A stretch of 64,000 nt of DNA from DRYM01 sp964526225 (GCA_964526225.1 CAZGLL010000001.1:62001-126000); one strand, 5' to 3'. Positions 1 to 9,276 are shown, counted from the stretch's first letter. The notes: a model not told the origin generated them from the sequence alone. A program made the numbers and translations.

Positions 1-1530
1 AGCACCAACGGGAACATAGGTCTTTCCTCCTAAAGAACCCGTTTTCTCATGATTATCTGTTGTAACTATTGTTGCAAACGCAATATTCTTATGTAACTTC
101 TTAATTTCGCTTTCAACTTCATCTTTAAAGTCTTTAGTAGCATTGTTGCCGTCATACACTACTATAATTGAAAGCTTTCCATGGTGGTCGAAAACTATAG
201 CGTTAACGATATTAGAGCATAAATCTATACAATCGTTTAGTCTGGGATCTTCGATTTCGCTTAAACCTATTTTAAGAATGTCCTTATTCTTCGTATCTTT
301 CCTTTGTATATTAGAAACATTATCCTTAAATATCTTTATATACGATTTACATTCTTTCTCAATGTTTCTTTCAACCTCTGGTTTAGCATTATGCGCTTCG
401 ATTACTAGTAAATCTTCAAAACCAGCTTTTTTAGCAATATTTTCTAAGACTTCATTTAGATGCGAAGGCAAATCATCTATTCCATTTGTTAAATTGTACA
501 GTACTACTAAAGGCACTTTATCTAGTTCTATGAAGTACATGCAGTATTGTTTATCGCATAGTTTTTCGAAACCATAGATTGTATCGATATCTAAGATTCT
601 ACGATGATTTTCTCTTAAAGCGTTTCGAATTTGAGAAATTACGTATTTCAAATACTTCACTGATGGAATATCTTTCTCATGGGTTGTTGCAGCATGGAAT
701 ATTAGAACCGGAATATTACCATAGATTTCCTTGAGTACCTTACGAAGCTCCGAAATAACTTTAGAACTTCCAGTATCCCTGAAAGGCCCAGCATGTATTG
801 ATGTTAATGCTATTATCCCCCTTACCTTATCATAAAAAACATCGTATATTATGAAGAGCTTTACCCAGACGCTATCATCATCAGAAATACTCTCCAATAT
901 TTTCTCGATAGGTTTACTGTCTTCAGCAAACCATAGCCGTAAAAAGGCGTTTGATAAAGCTAATGTTAACTTGCCTGTTTTAGAATATTTTCTCAGAAGT
1001 ACAAAGTATACCTCTCCAAAAGAAGCTGAAATAAAAGGTGTTAAAATAGTAAATGACATTGTCGCAAGGGAATGTTCAAACATAGGTAATACTAAAGCGT
1101 AATATGTGATGGGAGGCAAGATAGACTCAAACATTGCTTTTACGAAATCACATTCTGGCCTCCTCAATACATAGTGTAGAAAAGCATAACCACCATAGGT
1201 AATTAGATAAAGCTTTTTAAAAGTAAACATCATAACCACTAGCTCAAAAACAAACACATGTAACAAAATAAAAATCAACATTACCAAAACTCTTCTCACA
1301 TAATTTTTAAATCTGAGTACACTATTTCTTAGCAGAAAAGCTGTTATAGCATTCGAGATTATTATGGGTAGAATAACTGCTATTGAAAGGGTAGTTAGTG
1401 AGAAATACTGTGTTTTAGAGATAATAATCAATATTAAAATGAATAGGTAAAGTACAATCAATGTTGAGAGTTTAGGTGATGTGAAAACAAATCTCGAGTA
1501 GTACTTAGCCACATATTTTTCCATGTCCAT
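1..1530 (-). CDS. DUF2070 family membrane protein (partial, C-terminus cut by window edge)
   Basis: An open frame of 510 codons runs from ATG at 1530 (a second ATG lies at 1524) to the left edge without a stop. The first ~170 residues hold several hydrophobic segments, including ones near residues 22-45, 48-65 and 80-105. A soluble part follows, with the motif HAGPFRDTGSS near residue 246 and a second histidine-containing motif (FHAATTHEKD) near 280. This layout of an N-terminal membrane region and a HxGPF-containing cytoplasmic domain matches the archaeal DUF2070 family, usually about 600 residues, so roughly the last sixth is missing here. The family has no established function. The frame lacks an in-window stop, so it is easily missed by ORF callers; short plus-strand ORFs here are shadows. 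The family assignment is from memory of its conserved motif. Confidence 0.8.
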   Translation of the reverse strand, partial: MDMEKYVAKYYSRFVFTSPKLSTLIVLYLFILILIIISKTQYFSLTTLSIAVILPIIISNAITAFLLRNSVLRFKNYVRRVLVMLIFILLHVFVFELVVMMFTFKKLYLITYGGYAFLHYVLRRPECDFVKAMFESILPPITYYALVLPMFEHSLATMSFTILTPFISASFGEVYFVLLRKYSKTGKLTLALSNAFLRLWFAEDSKPIEKILESISDDDSVWVKLFIIYDVFYDKVRGIIALTSIHAGPFRDTGSSKVISELRKVLKEIYGNIPVLIFHAATTHEKDIPSVKYLKYVISQIRNALRENHRRILDIDTIYGFEKLCDKQYCMYFIELDKVPLVVLYNLTNGIDDLPSHLNEVLENIAKKAGFEDLLVIEAHNAKPEVERNIEKECKSYIKIFKDNVSNIQRKDTKNKDILKIGLSEIEDPRLNDCIDLCSNIVNAIVFDHHGKLSIIVVYDGNNATKDFKDEVESEIKKLHKNIAFATIVTTDNHEKTGSLGGKTYVPVGA

Positions 1531-1621
1531 TTTATCTAAAATCCTCAAACATGTTTGCAAAGGAAATTGTTAACTAATTATTTGCTATTTATTCTTAATC
1601 ATTTGTAAAAACTTGAATTGT

Positions 1622-2353
1622 TTAAATTTTTAAGTTTTCAGGCAGTTGCACTATTGTTTGAACAGGTATGTTTACTTCCTTTTTCCAACTATTACCTATA
1701 GCTACTAAGACTACTGCACCACTAATTATTGCTTTAACTTTCTCTACAATTCTCACCATTGTTCTAAGTGTTTTTCCTGTCCTAATAATGTCATCTATTA
1801 TGAGCACTTCATCTTTACGCTTGATCATCCTTTTTGGAACATAGAACGTTACAATGTCGGCAGAAGGTCCTATGTATGATCCTTCAATGTAATCTATTAC
1901 ATCTATATGTCTCGACCTTCTAGCTATAACGAGAGGAACTTGAAATGTTAAGGATATTGCAGTAGCTAGCGGTATACCATTAACTGCAGGTGCTAATACT
2001 TTCGTTACCCTTTTACCAGCAAACATCATGTAAACGTGTTGCGCAATGTACTGTAACATGTACGGATCAGATAGTATTTGCGATAAGTCAACGAAGCCTT
2101 CCCCTGTTATTTCAAGCTTTTCTAGTATAAGCTTCCTAATATCGACCATTTTGTTTAATGCATTCCATATTCTTTCGGCTTGGTCATAACTCGGTATTAT
2201 TGAGCCTTTAATATATCTACATAGCACAGTTTCTGGAACACCAGTTATGGATGACAATTCCTTATATGAGAACATTCTTTTAAGCAACTTTAACCTTTCA
2301 ATTACCATGAGGCGAAATCTTAGTGCTTCATACTTATCTGCCGAAAAGCTCAT
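1622..2353 (-). CDS. gfcR: HTH-phosphoribosyltransferase regulator, GfcR/PyrE-like
   Basis: This 243-residue protein has an N-terminal helix-turn-helix (about residues 25-60) and a type I phosphoribosyltransferase domain. The PRPP-binding motif VLIIDDIIRTGKT lies at residues 183-195, with two acidic residues followed by the TGKT loop. A HTH fused to an orotate-phosphoribosyltransferase-like domain is the architecture of COG0856, whose haloarchaeal member GfcR is a transcriptional regulator of sugar catabolism rather than a biosynthetic enzyme. Whether this copy is enzymatic or regulatory cannot be settled from sequence, but a non-catalytic sensor of a phosphoribosyl ligand is likely. It is monocistronic, with the ATG at 2353 preceded by a purine-rich stretch. 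No pyrimidine genes lie nearby, which favours regulator over PyrE. Confidence 0.75.
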   Translation of the reverse strand: MSFSADKYEALRFRLMVIERLKLLKRMFSYKELSSITGVPETVLCRYIKGSIIPSYDQAERIWNALNKMVDIRKLILEKLEITGEGFVDLSQILSDPYMLQYIAQHVYMMFAGKRVTKVLAPAVNGIPLATAISLTFQVPLVIARRSRHIDVIDYIEGSYIGPSADIVTFYVPKRMIKRKDEVLIIDDIIRTGKTLRTMVRIVEKVKAIISGAVVLVAIGNSWKKEVNIPVQTIVQLPENLKI

Positions 2354-2454
2354 ACTCCTTCCCTTATCTCTTAAGCTTTTTCTAATAATTTTTCAACACA
2401 AGTTTAAAAATATTTTTTAAGATATCAGTAATGCGGGAAAACCATCATTTAATA

Positions 2455-2697
2455 TCAGGTCCGAGTGCCCTCATCACCATATAATTTCTTTTCTAAACCT
2501 ACCTCTTTAGCTTTATAGTACTTAGCAAGTAAATGAGCTTCATAAGAGCTTTTAGCATAAGCTAATGTTCTTAATTCTAAAACCTTTAGACGTCTACCAC
2601 AATACGGACAAAGCTTTGTTTTTTGATTAATCTTTACTATCAAAATATTTTTACAATGCGGACATTTAACTATTCTATATTCGTAAATTGTAGACAT
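2455..2697 (-). CDS. Small zinc-ribbon protein (DUF1922-like)
   Basis: This is an 80-residue protein with one compact zinc ribbon: CPHC at residues 13-16 and CPYC at 31-34. The charged helical tail has the segment AKSSYEAHLLAKYY. The layout of a beta ribbon with two CPxC knuckles followed by a helix resembles the archaeal DUF1922 family; I infer this from pattern only. No catalytic residues are visible, so it probably acts as a nucleic-acid or protein-binding accessory factor. It lies just downstream (in its own direction) of a C/D-box RNA and the gatB gene on the same strand. Confidence 0.6.
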   Translation of the reverse strand: MSTIYEYRIVKCPHCKNILIVKINQKTKLCPYCGRRLKVLELRTLAYAKSSYEAHLLAKYYKAKEVGLEKKLYGDEGTRT

Positions 2698-2743
2698 TTT
2701 TCACAACCTTTTATAACTCGTACTTAATACATTTTAAACTATA

Positions 2744-2806
2744 GGGATGGATGAAGAGGGAATTAAGTGCTGAAAAGTTGATGACAAACCCACGCGTCGA
2801 CATCCC
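2744..2806 (+). ncRNA. C/D-box guide sRNA candidate
   Basis: Box order is complete: a C-like GATGA (2750-2754), D' CTGA (2770-2773), C' TTGATGA (2778-2784) and a D-like TCGA (2797-2800). A 12-nt guide, CAAACCCACGCG (2785-2796), sits before D. The ends pair perfectly as a 6-bp terminal stem, GGGATG (2744-2749) with CATCCC (2801-2806), exactly where the kink-turn needs it. The D box departs from CTGA but keeps the GA dinucleotide. It is antisense to the gap between gatB and the zinc-ribbon gene. The rRNA/tRNA targets were not determined. Confidence 0.65.
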
Positions 2807-2808
2807 CA

Positions 2809-4275
2809 CTAAATTCTTAACTCCCCTTTTTTAACTTTCTCTAGCATTTCTAGGACTATTTTATGAGTTAGTTCAGGATCCGCTTTACCTCTAGTTTTAC
2901 GCATAACCTGTCCTATTAGATAATGTATTGCTCTTTTATTCACTAAAGCATCACAAACAGATTTCTTATGTTCTATGAAGACCTCTAAAACAATTTTCTT
3001 GATTACCTCTTTATCTGAAATCTTCACGAGGTCCCGTTCTGAAATTATTTCATGTGGAGACTTCCCATTAATTATTATTTCAGGAAGAATGTTCTTCAAA
3101 ATTTTAATGCTTATTACTTTATCATCAAGAAGCTTGAGTAACTCAGCTATATGTTGAGGCTTAGCTTTAATACGGTCGGGTTCGAGTTCTTTCTCATGAA
3201 CCCATCTTAGAAAGTCATTTATTAATATGTTTGCTAATTTCTTTGGCTTTCTGCTATAATGTTTTAATGCTTCTTCGAAGAAATCAGCTAGCCATTTACT
3301 TGTAACTAAAACCTGTGCTTCATACTCTGTAAGACCATAGTTCTCTATAAATCTTTTAGCTCTAGCATCAGGTAATTCAGGCATTGATTCACGTATTTTT
3401 TCAATATAATCTTTAGTTATCACTATAGGTGGTATATCTGCTTCAGGGAAGTATCTGTAATCTTGCTCCTCCTCTTTAACTCTAAGAGGAACTGTAACTT
3501 TTCTTAAATCATCCCAGTGTCTTGTTTCGCTTTTAACAATTACCCCTTTGGAAATGGCCTGTTTTTGCCTTACAATCTCATAAGCTAACGCCTTTTCAAC
3601 ATCCTTCGGCGATCCAATATTCTTTATTTCAACCCTACTTCCACCCGCTACTGAAATGTTAGCATCAGCTCTCATGGAACCTTCTAATTCACAATTACAT
3701 ACACCTAAATGTTCGAGAATAGATCTAAGCTTATTAAGAAAAGCTCTAGCTTCAGCTGGTGAGGACATGTCAGGCTCTGTTACTATTTCGAGCAATGCTA
3801 TTCCTGATCTATTGTAATCAACGAGAGTATATGGGCTAGTGATTATTGATCCTGTAGGATAAACTAGCTTGCCAGGATCTTCCTCAATATTTATCCTTCT
3901 AATTCTAACGATTTTTTCCTTACCATTAACATTGATTTTTAAGAATCCACCTATAGCTATAGGAGCTCCACTAGCCCTATCGTACTGCGTTATTTGGAAG
4001 TTCTTAGGTAAATCGGGGTAAAAGTAGTGTTTCCTAAAGAAGATTATTTTCTCATTAATTTTAGAGTTTAAAGCCAAAGCCACCATTATAGCATAGTCTA
4101 TTGCTTTCCTATTAACAACAGGTAATGCTCCGGGCAAACCTAAACATACTGGGCATACGTGTGTATTTGGCGGTTTACCTCGATAGTCTGATGGACAAGA
4201 GCAAAAGAGCTTTGTTTTTAAAGCTGTAAGTTGTACATGGACTTCAAGTCCTATTTTAACATTTCTTTCCTCCAT
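2809..4275 (-). CDS. gatB: Aspartyl/glutamyl-tRNA amidotransferase subunit B
   Basis: GatB is the tRNA-binding and kinase subunit of the GatCAB transamidase, which converts Asp-tRNA(Asn) (and in bacteria Glu-tRNA(Gln)) to the amidated form. The 488-residue length is typical. The N-terminus shows the signature KIGLEVHVQL. A four-cysteine zinc site follows (CSC then CPVC, residues 24-42). The catalytic core has EDPGK near residue 136 and DYNRSG near 153, and a C-terminal YqeY-like tail ends in the helical segment starting ADPELTH. It starts at ATG 4275, 11 bp after gatA ends, forming a gatC-gatA-gatB operon. In archaea GatDE handles Gln-tRNA, so this complex probably makes Asn-tRNA; that would imply no dedicated AsnRS, which cannot be checked here. 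Confidence 0.97.
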   Translation of the reverse strand: MEERNVKIGLEVHVQLTALKTKLFCSCPSDYRGKPPNTHVCPVCLGLPGALPVVNRKAIDYAIMVALALNSKINEKIIFFRKHYFYPDLPKNFQITQYDRASGAPIAIGGFLKINVNGKEKIVRIRRINIEEDPGKLVYPTGSIITSPYTLVDYNRSGIALLEIVTEPDMSSPAEARAFLNKLRSILEHLGVCNCELEGSMRADANISVAGGSRVEIKNIGSPKDVEKALAYEIVRQKQAISKGVIVKSETRHWDDLRKVTVPLRVKEEEQDYRYFPEADIPPIVITKDYIEKIRESMPELPDARAKRFIENYGLTEYEAQVLVTSKWLADFFEEALKHYSRKPKKLANILINDFLRWVHEKELEPDRIKAKPQHIAELLKLLDDKVISIKILKNILPEIIINGKSPHEIISERDLVKISDKEVIKKIVLEVFIEHKKSVCDALVNKRAIHYLIGQVMRKTRGKADPELTHKIVLEMLEKVKKGELRI

Positions 4276-4286
4276 TAGTACCTCAC

Positions 4287-5780
4287 CTAAACTTCGGCTA
4301 TAAGATTCTTTAAGCCCGTGAGTTCTTCTATAAAAGCGGCCATTGCCAAAAGTAGGTCTTCCTTTAAATAATTGGCCATTAATTGAATACCTACAGGTAA
4401 TTTTTCCTTAGCAAATCCAGCAGGTATCGAAATAGCTGGTATTCCTACAATGTTTGCCGTAACCGTCTCTATATCGCTCATATACATCGCTAAGGGGTCA
4501 GCTATTTTCTCACCTAATTTAAACGGCGGTGTAGGCATTGTTGGAGAAATAAGAATAGAGTATTTTTCAAATGCTTTTTTGAATTCCTTAATAATTAGTG
4601 TTCTAACCTTTAACGCTTTAAAGTAGTATTGGTCAAAGTATCCTGCACTTAACGTAAAAGTTCCCATTATTATTCTTCTTTTCACCTCCTTTCCAAAACC
4701 GTTACCCCTAGTTTCTGAAAAAACTTCATTCCAATCACCATGTACATTAGCTCTGAAACCATATCTTACACCATCATAGCGAGCTAGGTTAGAGCTTGCT
4801 TCCGACATTGCTATTATGTAATAGGTTGGAAGTGCATATTTAATTACAGGTATTGATATTTCATCAACAATAAATCCCTCGTCAACCAATTTGTTTACTA
4901 CATTTCCGACAATGGTTACTACTTCTCTGCTTACACCTTCTTCAAACATTTCCCTAACTACAGCGATCTTTACTCTTCTATGTAAATTGTTAAACTTAGA
5001 AATAGACTCTAAATAATCTGGTCTCTTAACCTTAAGCGACGTTCCATCATATGGATCATACTTAGAAATAACATTTAAAAGTAAAGCAACATCTCTTACC
5101 GTCCTCCCCATAGGACCTATTTGCTCTAAACTATTAGCATAAGCTATTAGCCCATATCTACTTACTAATCCATAGGTAGGCTTTAAACCGACAGTTGCGG
5201 TAAAGCTTGCCGGAGCTCTAACAGAACCTCCAGTGTCTGAACCCAGTGCTAACGGAGCCTCACCTGAAGCTAAAGCCGCAGCACTACCTCCAGAGGACCC
5301 TCCTGGTACTCTTTCTAAATCCCAAGGGTTCCTTGTTGGGCCGAAAAAGCTTGTTTCAGTAGATGAGCCCATAGCAAATTCATCCATGTTTGTTTTGCCT
5401 AGAATTATTGCTCCTTCTTCTTTCAACAGCTTAACAACTGTTGCGTCATAGGGTGGTATGTAGTTGTACAGTATTTTAGAACCACACGTTGTCCTAAGAT
5501 TTTTTGTTGAAATATTATCCTTAATAGCGATAGGTAATCCTAAGAGGCGCCCTCTAGCTTTTCCTTCCTTTAATAAGCGATCTTTAATTTTGGCTTCTTG
5601 TAAAAGCTCATCCTTACTTCTTAATGTTATGAAAGCATTGATCTTCTTTTCAACTCTCTCTACTCTCTCTAAGAAATCCTCAATAACATCTGTAATGCTT
5701 AAATTACCTTCCCTAATATTGCGAATAATTTCTAATGCTTCAAGCCTATATGCTTTAACGCTCAAAGCTACATTCCTCAA
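4287..5780 (-). CDS. gatA: Aspartyl/glutamyl-tRNA amidotransferase subunit A
   Basis: GatA is the amidase-signature subunit that frees ammonia from glutamine for transamidation by GatB. The amidase signature GGSSGGSAAALASGEAPLAL begins near residue 160, with the following GSDTGGSVR carrying the catalytic serine. The catalytic lysine lies in IAIKDNI near residue 87, completing the Ser-cisSer-Lys triad. The 497-residue length matches the family. It uses a TTG start (5780) that overlaps the gatC stop as TTGA, a 4-nt translational coupling. Its product acts with GatC and GatB encoded on either side. Confidence 0.97.
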   Translation of the reverse strand: MRNVALSVKAYRLEALEIIRNIREGNLSITDVIEDFLERVERVEKKINAFITLRSKDELLQEAKIKDRLLKEGKARGRLLGLPIAIKDNISTKNLRTTCGSKILYNYIPPYDATVVKLLKEEGAIILGKTNMDEFAMGSSTETSFFGPTRNPWDLERVPGGSSGGSAAALASGEAPLALGSDTGGSVRAPASFTATVGLKPTYGLVSRYGLIAYANSLEQIGPMGRTVRDVALLLNVISKYDPYDGTSLKVKRPDYLESISKFNNLHRRVKIAVVREMFEEGVSREVVTIVGNVVNKLVDEGFIVDEISIPVIKYALPTYYIIAMSEASSNLARYDGVRYGFRANVHGDWNEVFSETRGNGFGKEVKRRIIMGTFTLSAGYFDQYYFKALKVRTLIIKEFKKAFEKYSILISPTMPTPPFKLGEKIADPLAMYMSDIETVTANIVGIPAISIPAGFAKEKLPVGIQLMANYLKEDLLLAMAAFIEELTGLKNLIAEV

Positions 5781-6085
5781 AGTATCTTTGGTGCTTTAAA
5801 GTAACCGTTTTCCTTTTCAGGAGCATTGTATAACACTTCAGCTTGAGGTAAAGGCTTTTGTGGCACATCATCCCTAAGAACATTTGTTAAAAGAGCAGTA
5901 TGTGTTGTAGGTTCAATTCCTTCAACATTAACCTTATCTATTTCATCAAAAAATTCGAGAACCCTATTTAGATCTCTTAGAAACTCCTTTTTTTCATTCT
6001 CTGTAAGCTTAATCCTAGCAAGCCAAGCCAAATGATCTATAAGTTCCTCAGTAATCACTATTTTCCTTCGCATACATTTAAACAC
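5777..6085 (-). CDS. gatC: Aspartyl/glutamyl-tRNA amidotransferase subunit C
   Basis: GatC is the small belt subunit that wraps around GatA and GatB. The sequence has the typical features: LAWLARIKLTENEKK near residue 17, a central FFDEIDKVNVEGIEPTTH and a C-terminal tail that reads APKIL. The longest frame begins at GTG 6085. An ATG four codons in (6073) is the better start, because GGTG sits 8 nt upstream of it. It is the first gene of gatCAB and overlaps gatA by 4 nt. Confidence 0.95.
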   Translation of the reverse strand: MFKCMRRKIVITEELIDHLAWLARIKLTENEKKEFLRDLNRVLEFFDEIDKVNVEGIEPTTHTALLTNVLRDDVPQKPLPQAEVLYNAPEKENGYFKAPKIL

Positions 6086-6486
6086 CTACTACTAAAGTAC
6101 TATACTTAATCATTCTCCTATCATAAACTACAACTATAAAACTTTATTTCAAACATGGCATTTTCTTATTCCAAACTATTCCAATGATTCACCAATTCAT
6201 TGTAAATATTTTTCAAAATTTTCAAAAGCAACAATATTATTTCAGGAACCTTATAACTATGTAGCTTTCTTACTTCGTTTGTTAGTTTCTTTAATTTTTA
6301 GTTGCAATAGTCTTAACGATCAATATCATTTATCATGTTTCTTTAACTCTACCTTTCCACAAGCATATCGAAAAGTTATCGTCAATAATGTTCAACACGT
6401 ATTACAAGTTCCTTTTCACAATTCTTTCTAACTACATTTTAGAGAAGAGAACATGTTTAAAACTACCATGCACACATCATCATTAC
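6086..6486. other. 401-bp intergenic gap without a recognisable gene
   Basis: This stretch is strongly AT-rich and lies between the stop of the unknown gene 6487-7107 and the gatCAB operon, both read leftward. It must contain the gatC promoter; a TATA-like TTTTATAG (minus strand, near 6135-6142) lies about 60 bp upstream of the gatC start. An ATGATGA motif near its right end on the minus strand lacks a partner D box, so I did not call a guide RNA. I see no convincing short ORF or strong hairpin. Confidence 0.6.
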
Positions 6487-7107
6487 TCATTTAAAACATA
6501 AACCTCCATAATTTAACCATATTTCACCTGTTTCACCGAATTTAATGTGCAAAACACCAGTATCATATAGATAAGCTACGTAGTCTCTTACATCATTTAC
6601 TCTTAGTTTATATTCCTTAGAAATCCTCATTAGAATTCCCGATGCAATAAGTGGTATCCACTGGGGGTCATATCCTATTTTATCACGTATGTGTTTAACG
6701 TATTTTGCCGCTTCAAAACAAAGTCTCTTTATAAACGTTTCAGTTTCAATATTCACTACCAATTCGAACTTACACTTTAGTTTCTTAGAAAACTTTCTGA
6801 AAATAGAGTATTCACAAAATACCCCGTTTTCGGACAATATGTATTCGAAACCGTCAAACATGAATTTAGGTGGTAGAAGTAGTTTTTCAACATAACTTCT
6901 ATTTTTATGTTCGAAAATAACTTTCATTCCAGAATATTTAACTAAAACTCCGTCTTTTATTTTTTGGGTAATCTTGTTAAGAACGTATTTTACGCTGATA
7001 CCCTCTTTAGCCATTTTTTCGGAATATTTTTCTAAGGTCTCTAAGTATTTTCTTTCCTCCTCAATGACTTTATCTAGGCAATCAATTAGTTTTACAAGCA
7101 AAGTCAA
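6487..7107 (-). CDS. Uncharacterised protein
   Basis: I do not recognise this 206-residue protein. The first ~35 residues are highly charged and probably helical or coiled (EEERKYLETLEKYSEKM). A beta-rich middle follows (residues ~60-130). The C-terminal ~60 residues could form a winged helix: helices around IPLIASGILMRI and LRVNDVRDYVAYLYDT, then a short beta hairpin ending in GGLCFK. There are four cysteines but no metal-binding pattern. It is divergent from the unknown gene plus XPB-helicase operon at 7185, sharing a 77-bp promoter region, which hints at common control. Confidence 0.65.
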   Translation of the reverse strand: MTLLVKLIDCLDKVIEEERKYLETLEKYSEKMAKEGISVKYVLNKITQKIKDGVLVKYSGMKVIFEHKNRSYVEKLLLPPKFMFDGFEYILSENGVFCEYSIFRKFSKKLKCKFELVVNIETETFIKRLCFEAAKYVKHIRDKIGYDPQWIPLIASGILMRISKEYKLRVNDVRDYVAYLYDTGVLHIKFGETGEIWLNYGGLCFK

Positions 7108-7184
7108 TCACTAACTTAGTCTTATGAAAAGAGAAAGAATTTAAAGTTTCGTTGCGGAACAACAATAGGTAGGTAATTTAAGTT

Positions 7185-7646
7185 ATGATAAGAACAACAA
7201 TAAAAGAGTTAAAAACTGCACTTAGCAAATATGTCAATAAAGATTATTACCTCTTATGGGCTTTTGAGGAAGGCAGAATTAAAGGGGCAAACTATATTGA
7301 GTTTTTCTTCTCAGTAAAACCTGTGGTTTCAATAGTCATTGAGCAAAACATTACTGAGTCCGAATCTATAGTTATTCATGGAATTAAAGTTTATGTGAGA
7401 AAAGATGATATTCTTGGTGAACATTTAAAATGGAATGATGTGGCGAAAGCTATTCGTGAGAAATTTCTAAACTACAAAAATACAGAAGTTTTTAGGGAAA
7501 GTGAGGACTACATATACATTATCTTAGGGTCTAAAAGCATAAATAATCTATATTCAACAATAGAGTACGTTAGGGATGTACTAGGAAAAATAGGTTTTAA
7601 AATACCTAAGAAACTTATAGGTTACGATTACGCTGAGGCCGTATAG
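7185..7646 (+). CDS. Uncharacterised protein, 5' partner of XPB helicase
   Basis: This 153-residue protein is not recognised. It appears to be a mixed alpha/beta domain: a helical N-terminus (IKELKTALSKYV), a set of beta strands (residues 35-75), a helix AIREKFLNY and a second strand-helix unit ending in GYDYAEAV. No catalytic motif or membrane segment is visible. Its stop codon is only 4 nt before the start of the XPB-type helicase gene, so the two are almost certainly co-transcribed and perhaps translationally coupled. Known archaeal XPB genes are usually paired with the nuclease Bax1, which is about twice this size; this protein shows no resemblance that I can see. Confidence 0.75.
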   Translation: MIRTTIKELKTALSKYVNKDYYLLWAFEEGRIKGANYIEFFFSVKPVVSIVIEQNITESESIVIHGIKVYVRKDDILGEHLKWNDVAKAIREKFLNYKNTEVFRESEDYIYIILGSKSINNLYSTIEYVRDVLGKIGFKIPKKLIGYDYAEAV

Positions 7647-7650
7647 AGTA

Positions 7651-9276
7651 ATGGCAATACGCTTCTACGTTAAGAAATGGATTAGTGAAGACCTATTCAA
7701 GAAACTTATCTCTTTCTCAGACTATTTAGGCAGAGACCATAGTAAAGGATCTATTTTCTCAATAAACTTTTCTAAAATTAGCAAAAATAATCTTGATTTT
7801 TACGATATTTTAGAAGTTCTTGAGGAAGTAGAAGCTAAAATAGAGAGAAAAGATTTAGAGGAGCTTAGAAGAAGGCTATTAGAGGAAAAGAGCGTTTACT
7901 TAGAATGGTTCGGTGACGATGTTATATTAAAAACGAAAAAATACTTAGGTAAAGATTATGAGCATTTAAGAAACTACATCACATATGATCGCTTAAGGAA
8001 AATATTTGTGGTTAAGCCTTTACACTTTTTCGAACTAAAGAAAACCCTAATTTCGCTTGGATATAACGTTATTGACAAAACAGGATTATCAGATGAACTA
8101 AAACTTCCATTTAAAATAACATTTAAAGGAGAATTAAGGGATTATCAGAAAGAGGCTCTTGAAAAATGGATTGAGAATGGTAAAAAAGGAATAATCGCTT
8201 TACCTACCGGATCGGGAAAAACAGTTATTGCAATTGCTGCTTTAGCTGAACTTTCTGAAAGAACACTTATAGTAACATATACTAAAGAACAAATGTTTCA
8301 ATGGAAAGATTTGATTACAAAGTTCACTACAATAAGTCCAAACATGATAGGTCTATATTATGGTGAAGAAAAGAGAATATCCCCAATAACAATTTCAACA
8401 TATCAAACAGCATATAGGAAGGTAAAGATTCTCTCAAAATACTTCTCATTTCTAATAGTAGATGAATGCCATCATTTACCAGCCGAAAAATTTAAGCATA
8501 TAGCATTAAACATGTTCTCCATTAAGAGAATGGGTCTTTCAGCAACGGTCATTAGAGAAGACGGTAAACATGAAGAACTATTTCCGCTAATGGGTGGGAT
8601 AGCTTATTTCAAAACTCCTTCAGAGCTTTCAGTACAAGGCTATCTCGCACCCTACATAATATATCAAGTTGAAGTTGACTTAACCCCTAAGGAATTAAGA
8701 GAGTATTTTGAAACACTTAAGCTATATAGGGAGCTAAGTGGTGGTAGAAAATTCGAGGAACTTCTAGAATTAGCGAAGAAAGGTGATGAAAGAGCTCAAA
8801 TGGCATTAAGAGCCCATAGTAAGTTAAGGCAGATCGTACATAAAGCTGAGGCTAAGAAGAAAGCTGTTAAAGAAATAGTTGAAAAAGAACTTAAGAGAGG
8901 AAGCAAAATAATAGTTTTTACACAATACGTTGATCAAGCTAAAGAATTAGGTGAAATTCTTAATGCACCAGTCCTTATAGGTGAAATGAAAACTAAAATT
9001 AGGCGGAAGATTCTTGAAGAGTTTAGAAACGGTAAAGAAAAAGTTCTTGTAGTGACAACTGTTGGTGATGAAGGACTTGATATACCTGATGCAAACGTGG
9101 GAATAATAGTTACCGGAACTGGTTCTAGGAGGCAGTTTATACAGAGGTTAGGTAGACTCTTAAGACCTTCAAAAGGTAAGGAGGCGAGGCTTTATGAAAT
9201 AATTGTGAGAGGCACTTCTGAAGTATATCAGGCTAAGAGGAGAAAGAGCATTAATTTAAGCGACTTCCTATACTAG
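7651..9276 (+). CDS. xpb: XPB/Rad25-type SF2 DNA helicase
   Basis: This 541-residue protein is an archaeal XPB homologue, an SF2 helicase/translocase that opens DNA for repair and possibly transcription. Motifs in order: Walker A ALPTGSGKT near residue 184, DECH (VDECHHLP) near 271, SAT (GLSATVIRED) near 296 carrying the RED motif typical of XPB, and motif VI QRLGRLLRP near 507. The N-terminal ~150 residues form the damage-recognition-like domain. A thumb-like insertion lies between the two RecA lobes (the ELREYFETLKLYRELSGG region). It follows the unknown 153-residue gene by 4 nt and its stop overlaps that of the convergent THUMP gene by 4 nt. The Bax1 nuclease partner is absent from the immediate neighbourhood. 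Confidence 0.93.
   Translation: MAIRFYVKKWISEDLFKKLISFSDYLGRDHSKGSIFSINFSKISKNNLDFYDILEVLEEVEAKIERKDLEELRRRLLEEKSVYLEWFGDDVILKTKKYLGKDYEHLRNYITYDRLRKIFVVKPLHFFELKKTLISLGYNVIDKTGLSDELKLPFKITFKGELRDYQKEALEKWIENGKKGIIALPTGSGKTVIAIAALAELSERTLIVTYTKEQMFQWKDLITKFTTISPNMIGLYYGEEKRISPITISTYQTAYRKVKILSKYFSFLIVDECHHLPAEKFKHIALNMFSIKRMGLSATVIREDGKHEELFPLMGGIAYFKTPSELSVQGYLAPYIIYQVEVDLTPKELREYFETLKLYRELSGGRKFEELLELAKKGDERAQMALRAHSKLRQIVHKAEAKKKAVKEIVEKELKRGSKIIVFTQYVDQAKELGEILNAPVLIGEMKTKIRRKILEEFRNGKEKVLVVTTVGDEGLDIPDANVGIIVTGTGSRRQFIQRLGRLLRPSKGKEARLYEIIVRGTSEVYQAKRRKSINLSDFLY

Noticed and set aside
1..1102. Short plus-strand ORFs (143-577, 851-1102)
   Set aside because: They lie antisense to a long continuous minus-strand frame with clear DUF2070 sequence, and their translations are not protein-like.
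6440..6486. C/D-box RNA on the minus strand before gene 6487-7107
   Set aside because: ATGATGA is present but no CTGA or variant D box lies at a suitable distance.
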